In this document: one piece after another, positions 6,889 to 14,075 of the stretch | Position numbering within the stretch: position 1 is the stretch's first letter | How the letters are laid out: the number at the start of each line of letters is the position of its first letter | Assembly (NCBI GenBank): GCA_036499445.1 | Contig: DASYDU010000237.1 | Coordinates: forward strand, 1-15,063 | Reading direction: 5' to 3' | Length of the DNA: 15,063 nt | Source: DASYDU01 sp036499445 | GTDB lineage: Bacteria; Planctomycetota; Planctomycetia; Pirellulales; Lacipirellulaceae | Translations under genes and position numbers: made by a program | The notes under the pieces: model-generated | Told to the model about the DNA's origin: nothing | The model's input: only the letters and a program-made list of their open reading frames with translations | Database searches by the model: none

Positions 6889-8727
6889 ATGCTCGACGTC
6901 TCCTTCTTCAACGTCCGTCAACACCGGCAATTTCAGCACACGGCCGGGCCGATGTTGCTTGCCCGAAGTCTGAATGCGGACGAATCGTGGATCACAGTCG
7001 ATTCCGAGCGGGCGAAACTCGCGCAAACGCTTCTTTCGATCACGCCCGACGCGGATGGCATCACGTTGCAGCTGGCCGGGTGTGAGAAGGAGTGCTACTG
7101 CGGCCGACCGGGTGAGCTCTCTGGCAGTTGCCATTGGAAGCTGCCGGCCCGCTTCAATGTGGGGGACACGTGTTTCGAAGTCGCGGCGAGCGGTCCGGCG
7201 GCGGGCTCGCGACGACCACTGGCAACGCTTCAAGCCGACAAACCGCCCCGCGAGCAGCGGCGCACAAGTGGTCCCGGACCTTCGCCAATCACGCTCTCGC
7301 GCTGGTTTTACGCATTGGGGACGCTGCAACGCTGGGGCAATTGCCCACAGGAATTCTTCGTACAGGCTGCGCGCTGCGCCGTCGAATCGATTGGGCTGGA
7401 CGGGGCGATCGTCGTCCGCCGGCGCGATCAGAATTGGGAGATCGTCGCCAGCCATTTGCCGATGCCTGAGCTTGGCATCCACTGCGATCTCGACGTGCTC
7501 GACCAACTGCTCGAAACGCCGCGGACCTTGTTCCACGGAGCAGTGCAGGCTCCTAAGAAGGACGAACTTGGCATCGATCGTGCAGCGCGGCTCGTTGACC
7601 AATTAGCAAAGTTCGATGCGCCGGCGAGCGACTTGTCGGGGAACATCGTGGTCCAGGACGACGAAGATCACTACGACGTCGTCGTGTCGCCGCTTTGCAA
7701 CGCAGCGCGTGAAGTAACGGGCGCGATTTATGGTTTTCGCTCGGTCCGCGCCGGCAACGCGCGGAGGGGCATCCGGTATCTTGAGGCCCATTTGGTGGAA
7801 CTGCTGGCGGGCGCGGTGACCGAAGGCATCATGCGGCTGGAGCACGACGCCGAGGCCGAACGTAGGCAGGTGCTGCTGAAGCACGCCAATCTCGCAACGC
7901 CGGACCAGGAAGCGGAACAGCACATCGTCGAGCAGCGCGAGATCACGCTGCTGTTTGCCGATTTGCGCGGCTCCTCCGGGCTGGCCAATTCGCTCGGGAT
8001 CGAGCGGACGTATGAGCTGATGGGCGACGTGATGGACGCGCTTACTGCGGCCGTGATGGATCTCGACGGTGTGATCATTGATTATTATGGCGATGGGCTC
8101 GCGGCGATGTGGAATGCCCCAGCAGATCAGGCCGACCATGCTGAGCTGGCTTGCCGGGCGGCGCTGCGGATGATCGATGCGCTGCCGGCGGTGCAAAGTA
8201 AATGGTCGCAGGTGCTCGCCGATGAGCTGCGGCTTGGCATTGGCGTCCATACGGGATTGGCGCAGGTCGGAAATGCGGGCAGCAGTCGGCGGGCAAAATA
8301 TGGGCCGCGGGGTGCGAACGTGAATTTGGCCCATCGCGTCGAGGCGGCGGCCAAGGCGGTGGGCGTTTCGGCCGTGGTGACTCGGGCGACCGCGTCGCGG
8401 CTGTCGAATCGACTCTTGGCGACGCGGATTTGCCAAGTCCAATTGCCGGGCGTCGAAAGTTCCATCGACCTGTTCGAAATCCGCCAGCCGACGACTGATG
8501 CGACAGTGCTCGGACAGTTGGCTGAATATGACCGGGCGCTCGCGCTGTTTGAACGGGGCGAACATGAACAGGCGGCCGAATGTTTGGCGAAGCTGACGCC
8601 GACGGCGGACAGTGTGCCGGTGGAGTTCTTGCAAGGGCAGATTCGCAAGGCGATTGGATTGGCACAGCGTCGCCGCAGCACGGATGAAACGCCTCTGGGG
8701 CCGGTGATCGCGCTTAACGTTAAATGA
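6889..8727 (+). CDS. Class III adenylate/guanylate cyclase with FHA-like and GAF-like N-terminal regions
   Basis: 612 residues. Residues 1-105 resemble a degraded FHA domain (GPMLLARS near the start, VGDTCFEV near the end) without the usual phosphothreonine-binding Ser-Arg/His residues. Residues 141-305 look like a GAF domain. The catalytic domain spans about 345-535: ITLLFADLRGSS gives the first metal ligand D358, and IIDYYGDGLAAMW gives the second, D402. The transition-state pair N479 and R483 lies in VNLAHRVE. The catalytic set is therefore complete. However, the base-recognition positions, normally Lys (three before GD) and Asp (before the Tyr in the second motif), are D398 and K470 here, a swapped charge pair, so the product (cAMP or cGMP) cannot be assigned. 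Residues 540-600 resemble a TPR pair. It is divergent from the operon with a cyclic-nucleotide-binding redox protein and is convergent with aroC, 16 bp apart. Confidence 0.9.
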   Translation: MLDVSFFNVRQHRQFQHTAGPMLLARSLNADESWITVDSERAKLAQTLLSITPDADGITLQLAGCEKECYCGRPGELSGSCHWKLPARFNVGDTCFEVAASGPAAGSRRPLATLQADKPPREQRRTSGPGPSPITLSRWFYALGTLQRWGNCPQEFFVQAARCAVESIGLDGAIVVRRRDQNWEIVASHLPMPELGIHCDLDVLDQLLETPRTLFHGAVQAPKKDELGIDRAARLVDQLAKFDAPASDLSGNIVVQDDEDHYDVVVSPLCNAAREVTGAIYGFRSVRAGNARRGIRYLEAHLVELLAGAVTEGIMRLEHDAEAERRQVLLKHANLATPDQEAEQHIVEQREITLLFADLRGSSGLANSLGIERTYELMGDVMDALTAAVMDLDGVIIDYYGDGLAAMWNAPADQADHAELACRAALRMIDALPAVQSKWSQVLADELRLGIGVHTGLAQVGNAGSSRRAKYGPRGANVNLAHRVEAAAKAVGVSAVVTRATASRLSNRLLATRICQVQLPGVESSIDLFEIRQPTTDATVLGQLAEYDRALALFERGEHEQAAECLAKLTPTADSVPVEFLQGQIRKAIGLAQRRRSTDETPLGPVIALNVK

Positions 8728-8743
8728 GCGTTGTGCCGCGTCA

Positions 8744-9883
8744 TCATTTCTCGCGGGCCATCTTGAGGAAGAGCTCGTAGCGGGCTTTCATTTCCTGGAG
8801 GCTGTCGCCGCCGAATTTGTCGATCAGCGCGCAGGCGACTTCAAACGCCACGACGTTTTCGACGATCACGCTGGCGGCCGGGACGGCGCAGACGTCGCTG
8901 CGTTCGTAGTTGGCCTCCTGCTTCTCCTTGGTTTCGAGATTGATCGATTCGAGCGGCTTGGCGAGCGTGCTGATCGGTTTCTTCGCGGCGCGGACCACGA
9001 GGGGCTGGCCGTTGGTCATGCCGGCCTCTAATCCGCCGGCATTGTTCGTCGGGCGGACGAAGCCGAGGTTCGGCGAGTTGCGTTGCGACTCGTCATATTG
9101 AATCGGGTCGTGAACCTTCGAGCCGCGGCGACGGGCGGCCTCGAAGCCGAGGCCGATCTCGACGCCTTTGATCGCTTGGACGGCCATCACGGCTTGCGCG
9201 AGTCGGCCGTCGAGCTTGCGATCCCATTGGGCATGCGTGCCGAGGCCGAAAGGGAGGCCGTCGACACGGACTTCGAGGATGCCGCCGAGCGTGTCGCCAT
9301 CTTTGCCGGCTTCGTCGATGAGCTGCTTGATCGCCGGGTCGCGATCGAGATTGAGGCCGTAGACTTCGCTCTGGTCGCGAATCTCGCGGAGATGATGGAG
9401 CGGTAAGTCGATTGGCTCGATGCGCTCGCCGCCGAGCTCGACGACATAACCAAACGCACTAATGCCGAACTCGGCGAGGAGTTGTTTGGCGAGCGCGCCG
9501 GCGGCGACGCGGACGGCGGTTTCGCGGGCGCTCGCTCGTTCGAGGACGCCGCGGATCGATCCGAGGAACTTCACCGCGCCGGTTAGGTCGCCGTGACCCG
9601 GGCGGGGGCGGGCCAGATCGTCGAGCCGTTCGAGTTTGTAGTCGCGGTTGGGGACCTCAAGCACGATCGGGCTGCCGAGCGTGACGCCGCGCCAGATGCC
9701 GGTGCGGATTTCGACGGCGTCGGTTTCAATTCGCTGCCGGCCGCCGCGCCCGTAGCCGCCTTGCCGCCGCTTCAACTCAATGTTGATCGGCTCGGTGTCG
9801 ATCGTGACGCCGGCGGGGAAGCCGTCGACGAGCGCGATCAGCGTTTTGCCGTGTGATTCACCAGCGGTGAGGTAGCGGAGCAT
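8744..9883 (-). CDS. aroC: Chorismate synthase
   Basis: Converts 5-enolpyruvylshikimate 3-phosphate to chorismate, the last step of the shikimate pathway, using reduced FMN; cytoplasmic, normally a tetramer. The 379 residues match the normal family length. Family signatures are all present: GESHG at 8-12 with catalytic H11, the RRQGGYGRGGRQ segment at 39-50, RPGHGDLTGAVKF at 94-106 with the second catalytic histidine H97, RASARET at 116-122, and RSDVCAVPAASVIVEN near the C-terminus. The ATG at 9883 gives the expected N-terminus (MLRYLTAGESHG). The leader is odd: a dispersed GAGTCGAGAG-type repeat begins 4 nt before the start codon, and no Shine-Dalgarno is visible. No other shikimate gene is nearby, so it appears to be a lone gene. 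Confidence 0.98.
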   Translation of the reverse strand: MLRYLTAGESHGKTLIALVDGFPAGVTIDTEPINIELKRRQGGYGRGGRQRIETDAVEIRTGIWRGVTLGSPIVLEVPNRDYKLERLDDLARPRPGHGDLTGAVKFLGSIRGVLERASARETAVRVAAGALAKQLLAEFGISAFGYVVELGGERIEPIDLPLHHLREIRDQSEVYGLNLDRDPAIKQLIDEAGKDGDTLGGILEVRVDGLPFGLGTHAQWDRKLDGRLAQAVMAVQAIKGVEIGLGFEAARRRGSKVHDPIQYDESQRNSPNLGFVRPTNNAGGLEAGMTNGQPLVVRAAKKPISTLAKPLESINLETKEKQEANYERSDVCAVPAASVIVENVVAFEVACALIDKFGGDSLQEMKARYELFLKMAREK

Positions 9884-9887
9884 TGGG

Positions 9888-9922
9888 GAGTCGAGAGTCT
9901 AGAGTCGAGGGTCGAGAGCCGG
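9888..9922. repeat. GAGTCGAGAG-type repeat, copy 1 (aroC leader)
   Basis: Purine-rich tandem of gagtcgaga/gagtcta units. Bases 9900-9920 match 10871-10891 at 20 of 21 positions, in the same orientation. It begins 4 nt upstream of the aroC start codon. Confidence 0.75.
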
Positions 9923-9925
9923 AAA

Positions 9926-9945
9926 GGGTTCAGGGTTCGGGGTTC
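9926..9945. repeat. GGTTC-type dispersed repeat, intergenic copy
   Basis: Identical over 20 bases and in the same orientation to 83-102, which lies inside the hexaheme cytochrome gene. Confidence 0.8.
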
Positions 9946-10094
9946 CGTGTGGAGGATGCAGGTTTCGGGAGTCAAGCGTCAGGGGTGGAATACGGCTTCG
10001 CCGCATCCTTCTTTTATTTTAGTTGGTGGAGGTGGTTGTCGGTAGTTGAGTTGGTGCGCGCGGCGCGGGAGCCGGCGTCGTTTTTACGAATTCA

Positions 10095-10180
10095 TCGGGA
10101 TTCTCTCGAAGGGGCCAACGTGTTCCTGTGAAATCGTCGGGAATCTCTCGAAGGGGACAATTTTTTCGCGAAGGGGACAA
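10095..10180. repeat. GAAGGGGACAA short tandem repeats
   Basis: Three diverging copies: 10095-10117 and 10137-10160 share tcggga-tctctcgaagggg-caa, and a shorter third copy ends at 10180. The exact unit cgaaggggacaa is at 10149-10160 and 10169-10180. No coding potential is seen. Confidence 0.7.
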
Positions 10181-10271
10181 CTTTTCCCACGTCTGGCGGT
10201 TGTCGCCTCTTCTCTTTCTTTTGACAGGGTGGTGCAAAGGGCGAAGGTGGACGGTGGAAGTCGGAAGGCAA

Positions 10272-10396
10272 TTCACCACAGAGTCACCGAGGGCACGGAG
10301 GAAGAATCGTTGATTGATGATCGATGATTGTTGATTTTCATTCATAGAGCTTCCTCTGTGCTTCCCCCGGTGAGCTTCGTATTCTCTGCGGTGAAT
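10272..10396. repeat. Imperfect inverted repeat with CACAGAG/CTCTGTG-like arms
   Basis: The left arm 10272-10301 (ttcaccacagagtcaccgag onward) and the right arm 10352-10396 (tcctctgtg through ctctgcggtgaa) are reverse complements apart from mismatches and an insertion of about 13 bases in the right arm. They flank about 50 bases rich in gattgatg. From memory, similar CACAGAG repeats are scattered through many planctomycete genomes; this could not be checked here. Confidence 0.65.
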
Positions 10397-10843
10397 CTCA
10401 GGCTGCAAAGGTGAGGCGGCCGCCTCGGGTTGCGCGGGCTGCGCGAACGACTCAGTAGGGCGATTCCGGACTCGCCGCTGCTGATCGCGCACGTTCGGGG
10501 TCTATGTTACTGATTGGCGGCTGGAATAATAGCCTGCAGTTTTGGGCCAGTTGGGAAGAATTTTTAACCGCTGATATACGCTAATGGGAACGGCGCAAAA
10601 GAATGTGAGAACAGAAGAACGGTAGAGCTGAGTAGAAAACAAGAATTCGAACAAGGTGTCCGGATTTGGCGCCTCTGGCTGAAAGCTGATGGCTGAGAGC
10701 TAATTTCTCGCGTGGTCAAGAGTTGGGGATTGACAAGGATCGGCGATTGCTGATCGGTGATTGAAGATTGGCGGAGGGAACTGATGTTTGTGGGAGGCGT
10801 CGTATTTAGTACAAAGTCGCTAGCACGGGTGGGTGGTTTGGCG

Positions 10844-10849
10844 AGGAGG
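10844..10849 (+). promoter_or_regulatory. Strong Shine-Dalgarno of the beta-helix gene
   Basis: AGGAGG with a 5-nt spacer before the ATG at 10855. It decides the start of the beta-helix protein even though the first codons are repeat-derived. Confidence 0.8.
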
Positions 10850-10854
10850 CGAAT

Positions 10855-13488
10855 ATGAGAGCTGAGAGTTTAGAGTCGAGAGTCGAGAGCCAGAGTGTGG
10901 GGCAGGGCAAGCGACGGGGCGCTCGCGCTAGGAGGAAGTCGCGGCGGCTGAGCTATGGCCGGCGGCTGCGAATTGAGCCGCTGGAAGAGCGGCGGATGCT
11001 GGCCGCATATTTGGTGAACACCGAGCTCGATTCGGTTGATCCGAATGATGGGCTGACCTCGTTGCGCGAGGCGATTACGAGCGCGAATGGTGCGCCCAGC
11101 GCGGATACGATCAATTTCGATGCGTCGCTTTCTGGTAAGACGATTCTGCTGACGCACGGCGAACTCAAGATCAGCGACGACTTGACGGTCAGCGGATTGG
11201 GCGCGGGGCTGTTAAGAGTGGACGCTCAGCAACAGTCGAGAATCTTCAACTTCGTAGGGCCAACAGGGGATCTTGCCATATCCAACCTTACTCTGACCAA
11301 CGGCCACACAACCGGGAGCAACACGCCCTACGGGGACAACATTTACGGTGGTGGAGCAATTCGTTCGGCCACCGCCGGGGAACTAACGCTGACCGGAGTT
11401 GTAATTACTGGTTGTAGTACATCGGGGTTCGGCGCAGGTGGCGGCGCCGTAAACGCTACGGGACCGCACTATGTAAGCCCGGGCGATACAACGATTCGAT
11501 CGTGCACCATCACGGGGAATTCGACAACTGGACAAGCGGCCGATGGCGGTGGAGTCTTCGTTGGCGGTCGCCTTAACATTAGCGACAGTTATGTCATAAA
11601 TAATAAGACAACAGGACAGGTTGCTCATGGAGGCGGCATATTGGCAGATCAGGAGATTATAGCCCTGCGGTGCACGATTTCTTCAAACCAAGCAACGGGC
11701 GGTTCCTACGGCGGGGGCATATTTACGTTTGCCGGCATTGATTTGAGCGACAGCGCGATATCCGGAAATGTTTCGATGGGGTTCGGAAGCAAAGGTGGCG
11801 GAATATACGCCAAACGATATTCGACGATCGTACGGAGTTCGTTCGTGGGAAACACAGCAAGTGGACCGGGCGCAAGTGGCGGCGGTATGTTCTGCCGTTA
11901 CGATGGCAGGTTTCTTTCCGTCACGATTACCGACAACTATTCAGATTCCGGCGGCGGAGTTTGTGTCGATGGCGGAGCCTATTTCGAGGACTGCAATATA
12001 TCCGGCAATACCGCCGTTTTAGGGGGCGGACTATCTGTAGAGCATGTTTTGACCCTATCGGACTGCGTTGTCTCGAACAATAAAAGTACGGGTAATGGCG
12101 CGGGAGGCGGCATATTTGCGAACAGCACCGCTCGGATTGTTGGCAGTCTTATCAAGGACAATTCCGCTGCGGAAGCCGGTGGTATTTATGGCGGAGGGCT
12201 TCCCGACGGAGGGCGTCCCAGCAGCGGGCTAACTTTGATTTCGAGTACAGTATCGGGAAACTCTGCGTGGCACGACGGTGGAGGTGGCATTGTGGCCGTA
12301 GGAGATCTCACGACTATCAACAGCACAATTTCCGACAATAAGTCGTTGAAAGGCGGCGGTGGCGCGGCTTGTATCTTCGGAAATCTTTCGGTGTACAGCA
12401 GCACGATCACAAATAATGTCGCGACCAACGGTCACGGTGGTGGAATCTCCACTTTGGATGGAAGTATGGCTGTGTACGGATCGATCATCGCCGGCAATGT
12501 CGCGACGGACGGCAACCCGGACGTGCGACCCGGTGCCGGGCTGTCGGTCAAAAACAGCATAGTCGGTAACAATGCTGGGACGACTCTGATTGAGTCCTTT
12601 GTCGCAGACGCCAATGGCAATTTAATTGGCGGTTTAATTCATGGCGTAATCGACCCGCTGTTGGGGCCGTTGTCGTACAACGGCGGATTAACATTTATTG
12701 AGGGCAGTAAAATGTTAACTCGGTCTCCCTTGCATGGGAGTCCCGTGATTGACGCTGGAGATCCGTCCGCGGTAGTGGGTTCTGATCTGATCCCGTTGCA
12801 CGACGGGCGCGGCGCACCATTCAATCGTGAGTTCGGTGGACGAATTGATATGGGCGCGTTTGAGGTAGAGCCGACAGGATTCTTGGCAGGCGATTACAAC
12901 GGAGACGGTTTCGTCGATGCAGCGGATTACACGCTTTGGAGGGACACGATGGGGGCGACAGTTGTAGCTGCATCAGGCGCGGACGGGAATGGCGACGGCG
13001 TTGTGGATGCGAAGGACTATGCAGTCTGGGCTGCGAATTTTGGGGAGACATTGCCGGCGGGTGCTGGGAGTGGGGTCGGTAGTGGGGAGTTTGGAATGGG
13101 GAGTGCGGAGTTCGTTCAAGCGTCGTCGGAGGTCGCACGCATTGGCGAAGACCCTCTCCCGCTCGACGACTCGCGACCTCTCCGCAAGGGAGAGGTGAGA
13201 ATTGAAGTGGCACTAACATTGAGGCAAGTTTTACCACGCCCAGCGCTGGGCGCTTTGGGCGTGCCACCGTTGGCTGTGAGTTCGTCACGCGATGATGCGT
13301 TGTTGGTTTGGTTGGCGGGGCGGGAAGAAGGGCGGAGCATTCGGCAGGCTCATGCCGGGAAGGCGGAGGGCCCGCCGCAGCGGGTAGACTCCGGGGGGAA
13401 GGCGGAAAGCAAAGCGGGCGATGATTCGGCGGAGGTTTCTGTTGGTGCGATGGATGATGTGTTTGCGGGGTTGGGGGTTGGGGTTTAG
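10855..13488 (+). CDS. Secreted right-handed beta-helix protein with dockerin domain
   Basis: 877 residues. A basic N-terminus ends in EPLEERRMLAA (41-51), a planctomycete-type export motif. Residues 52-120 (LREAI followed by ADTINFD) match the start of Pmp/polymorphic-outer-membrane-like beta-helix proteins. About 13 Gly-Gly-Gly turns (GGGV, GGGI, GGGIY and so on) separated by SGN/TxxxN coils follow to about residue 610, the pattern of a parallel beta-helix. Residues 629-670 (SPVIDAGD to DMGAFE) resemble the choice-of-anchor-Q C-terminal segment. A type I dockerin follows, with two calcium loops, DYNGDGFVDAAD 680-691 and DGNGDGVVDAKD 710-721. The tail 735-877 matches nothing and is encoded by palindromic and GGGGAGT-type repeat DNA. 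Inferred role: surface or extracellular protein, possibly held by a cohesin-like partner. The beta-helix core is less GC-rich than the neighbours (26 of 60 G+C in 11581-11640). Confidence 0.88.
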   Translation: MRAESLESRVESQSVGQGKRRGARARRKSRRLSYGRRLRIEPLEERRMLAAYLVNTELDSVDPNDGLTSLREAITSANGAPSADTINFDASLSGKTILLTHGELKISDDLTVSGLGAGLLRVDAQQQSRIFNFVGPTGDLAISNLTLTNGHTTGSNTPYGDNIYGGGAIRSATAGELTLTGVVITGCSTSGFGAGGGAVNATGPHYVSPGDTTIRSCTITGNSTTGQAADGGGVFVGGRLNISDSYVINNKTTGQVAHGGGILADQEIIALRCTISSNQATGGSYGGGIFTFAGIDLSDSAISGNVSMGFGSKGGGIYAKRYSTIVRSSFVGNTASGPGASGGGMFCRYDGRFLSVTITDNYSDSGGGVCVDGGAYFEDCNISGNTAVLGGGLSVEHVLTLSDCVVSNNKSTGNGAGGGIFANSTARIVGSLIKDNSAAEAGGIYGGGLPDGGRPSSGLTLISSTVSGNSAWHDGGGGIVAVGDLTTINSTISDNKSLKGGGGAACIFGNLSVYSSTITNNVATNGHGGGISTLDGSMAVYGSIIAGNVATDGNPDVRPGAGLSVKNSIVGNNAGTTLIESFVADANGNLIGGLIHGVIDPLLGPLSYNGGLTFIEGSKMLTRSPLHGSPVIDAGDPSAVVGSDLIPLHDGRGAPFNREFGGRIDMGAFEVEPTGFLAGDYNGDGFVDAADYTLWRDTMGATVVAASGADGNGDGVVDAKDYAVWAANFGETLPAGAGSGVGSGEFGMGSAEFVQASSEVARIGEDPLPLDDSRPLRKGEVRIEVALTLRQVLPRPALGALGVPPLAVSSSRDDALLVWLAGREEGRSIRQAHAGKAEGPPQRVDSGGKAESKAGDDSAEVSVGAMDDVFAGLGVGV
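10857..10891. repeat. GAGTCGAGAG-type repeat, copy 2 (beta-helix start)
   Basis: Same family and orientation as 9888-9922. It begins in the start codon and is translated as residues 1-12 of the beta-helix protein (RAESLESRVES). Confidence 0.75.
13068..13112. repeat. GGGGAGT-type simple repeat in the 3' part of the beta-helix gene
   Basis: Diverging units of ggggagt/gtgggg, translated as a Gly/Ser-rich stretch (GSGVGSGEFGMGSAEF) just after the dockerin. Confidence 0.6.
13151..13196. repeat. Pyrimidine-run/hairpin repeat inside the beta-helix gene
   Basis: The run accctctccc (13151-13160) is followed by a hairpin at 13176-13196: stem acctctcc/ggagaggt with loop gcaag. It has the same layout as the element in purC (14342-14379). 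Confidence 0.65.
13235..13263. repeat. Nested palindromes inside the beta-helix gene
   Basis: CGCCCAGCGCTGGGCG at 13237-13252 is a perfect 16-bp palindrome. The arm cacgccca at 13235-13242 also pairs with tgggcgtg at 13256-13263, so two alternative stems are possible. Confidence 0.65.
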
Positions 13489-13570
13489 GTGCGCGAAGAC
13501 GCAAGCGGAAGGGGCGCGTTTAGATTTTTGGCCTTGGCGGCGCGGGATTCGAATTCAGCGGTTATTGCTT

Positions 13571-13718
13571 GGCCGAGGGAGGTTTGTCGGTTGTTGGCCG
13601 AGGGCTTACGTTAGTGCGGCTAGTTTCCCGCTCGCTGAAGCGAGCTCGCCGAGAGCTAAACCGCAAGCGATGGGGCGGCGGGTGTGGGTGGTGGATTCGT
13701 CGGGGGCGACGACGCTAA
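13571..13718. repeat. 148-bp direct repeat, copy A
   Basis: Aligns without gaps to 13868-14015; I count 14 mismatches (about 90 percent identity). It contains a small hairpin, gctcgc-tgaa-gcgagc, and the stretch gctaaaccgcaagcg. Confidence 0.85.
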
Positions 13719-13867
13719 TTGGGGCTCGTGCTCGATTGCCTGCTCGCTAACGCTCGGTTTTGCAACTGGTTGTCCTAGCGCGTGTCGCTATGCGTCTCGC
13801 GGAGGAAAATATCTTCTACCGCATATCGCTATGCGCCTCGCCAGCTCGGCGAGCGATATTTGCTCTC

Positions 13868-14015
13868 GGCCGAGGCAGATTTGTCGGTTGTTGGCTGGGG
13901 GCATACGTCAGTGCGGCTAGTTTCCCGGTCGCTGAAGCGAGCTCGCCGGGAGCTAAACCGCAAGCGGTGGGGCGGCGGTTGTGGGTGGTTGATTCGTCGT
14001 GGCCGACGAGGCTAA
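13868..14015. repeat. 148-bp direct repeat, copy B
   Basis: Second copy, starting 297 bp after copy A, same orientation and length, ending at ggctaa before the stem at 14033-14058. Confidence 0.85.
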
Positions 14016-14032
14016 GGGAGCGCGTTGGGAGT

Positions 14033-14058
14033 GACGCGGCTAAGGCGCGCTCCGCGTC
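14033..14058 (-). terminator. Possible stem-loop downstream of purC
   Basis: gacgcgg (14033-14039) pairs with ccgcgtc (14052-14058), 17 nt past the purC stop. There is no T-run, so it is not a standard intrinsic terminator and may simply belong to the repeat-rich region. Confidence 0.25.
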
Positions 14059-14075
14059 GCGGCTAAACGGATGTG

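Larger units (their letters stand above)
9884..10854. other. Gene-free region made of repeat fragments
   Basis: These 971 bases separate divergent aroC and the beta-helix gene. I find no protein-like reading frame. Several repeat types are joined end to end: GAGTCGAGAG units, the GGTTC repeat, GAAGGGGACAA units, an imperfect inverted repeat with CACAGAG/CTCTGTG-like arms, an ACCGCTGAT-like unit at 10566-10589, an AGCTGA-type simple repeat at 10678-10705 and a GATTG-rich stretch at 10725-10775. The aroC and beta-helix promoters should lie here but are not recognisable. Confidence 0.7.
13489..14075. other. Gene-free region with structured direct repeats
   Basis: These 587 bases lie between the 3' ends of the beta-helix gene and purC. 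They hold two 148-bp direct repeats (13571-13718, 13868-14015), a shorter direct repeat (tcgctatgcgtctcgc at 13785-13800, 15 of 16 matched at 13826-13841), a palindromic stretch at 13823-13859, and a GC-rich stem at 14033-14058. Reading frames are present but do not look protein-like. Confidence 0.65.

Noticed and set aside
6640..7602. Minus-strand open frame of 320 codons over the 5' part of the cyclase gene
   Set aside because: No domain is seen, and the plus frame contains the cyclase.
7603..8634. Minus-strand open frame of 343 codons
   Set aside because: Antisense of the GAF-like and catalytic regions of the cyclase; long only because of GC-rich codon bias.
10019..10492. Minus-strand open frame of 157 codons in the aroC/beta-helix intergenic region
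   Set aside because: It reads through several repeat types and has a low-complexity Pro/Thr/Arg-rich product.
10730..10735. TTGACA resembling a -35 box upstream of the beta-helix gene
   Set aside because: No -10 box is found at 16-18 nt, and it lies in a GATTG-rich simple repeat.
9884..10854. CRISPR array
   Set aside because: Repeats are short, of several unrelated types and not regularly spaced by unique spacers; no cas gene is nearby.
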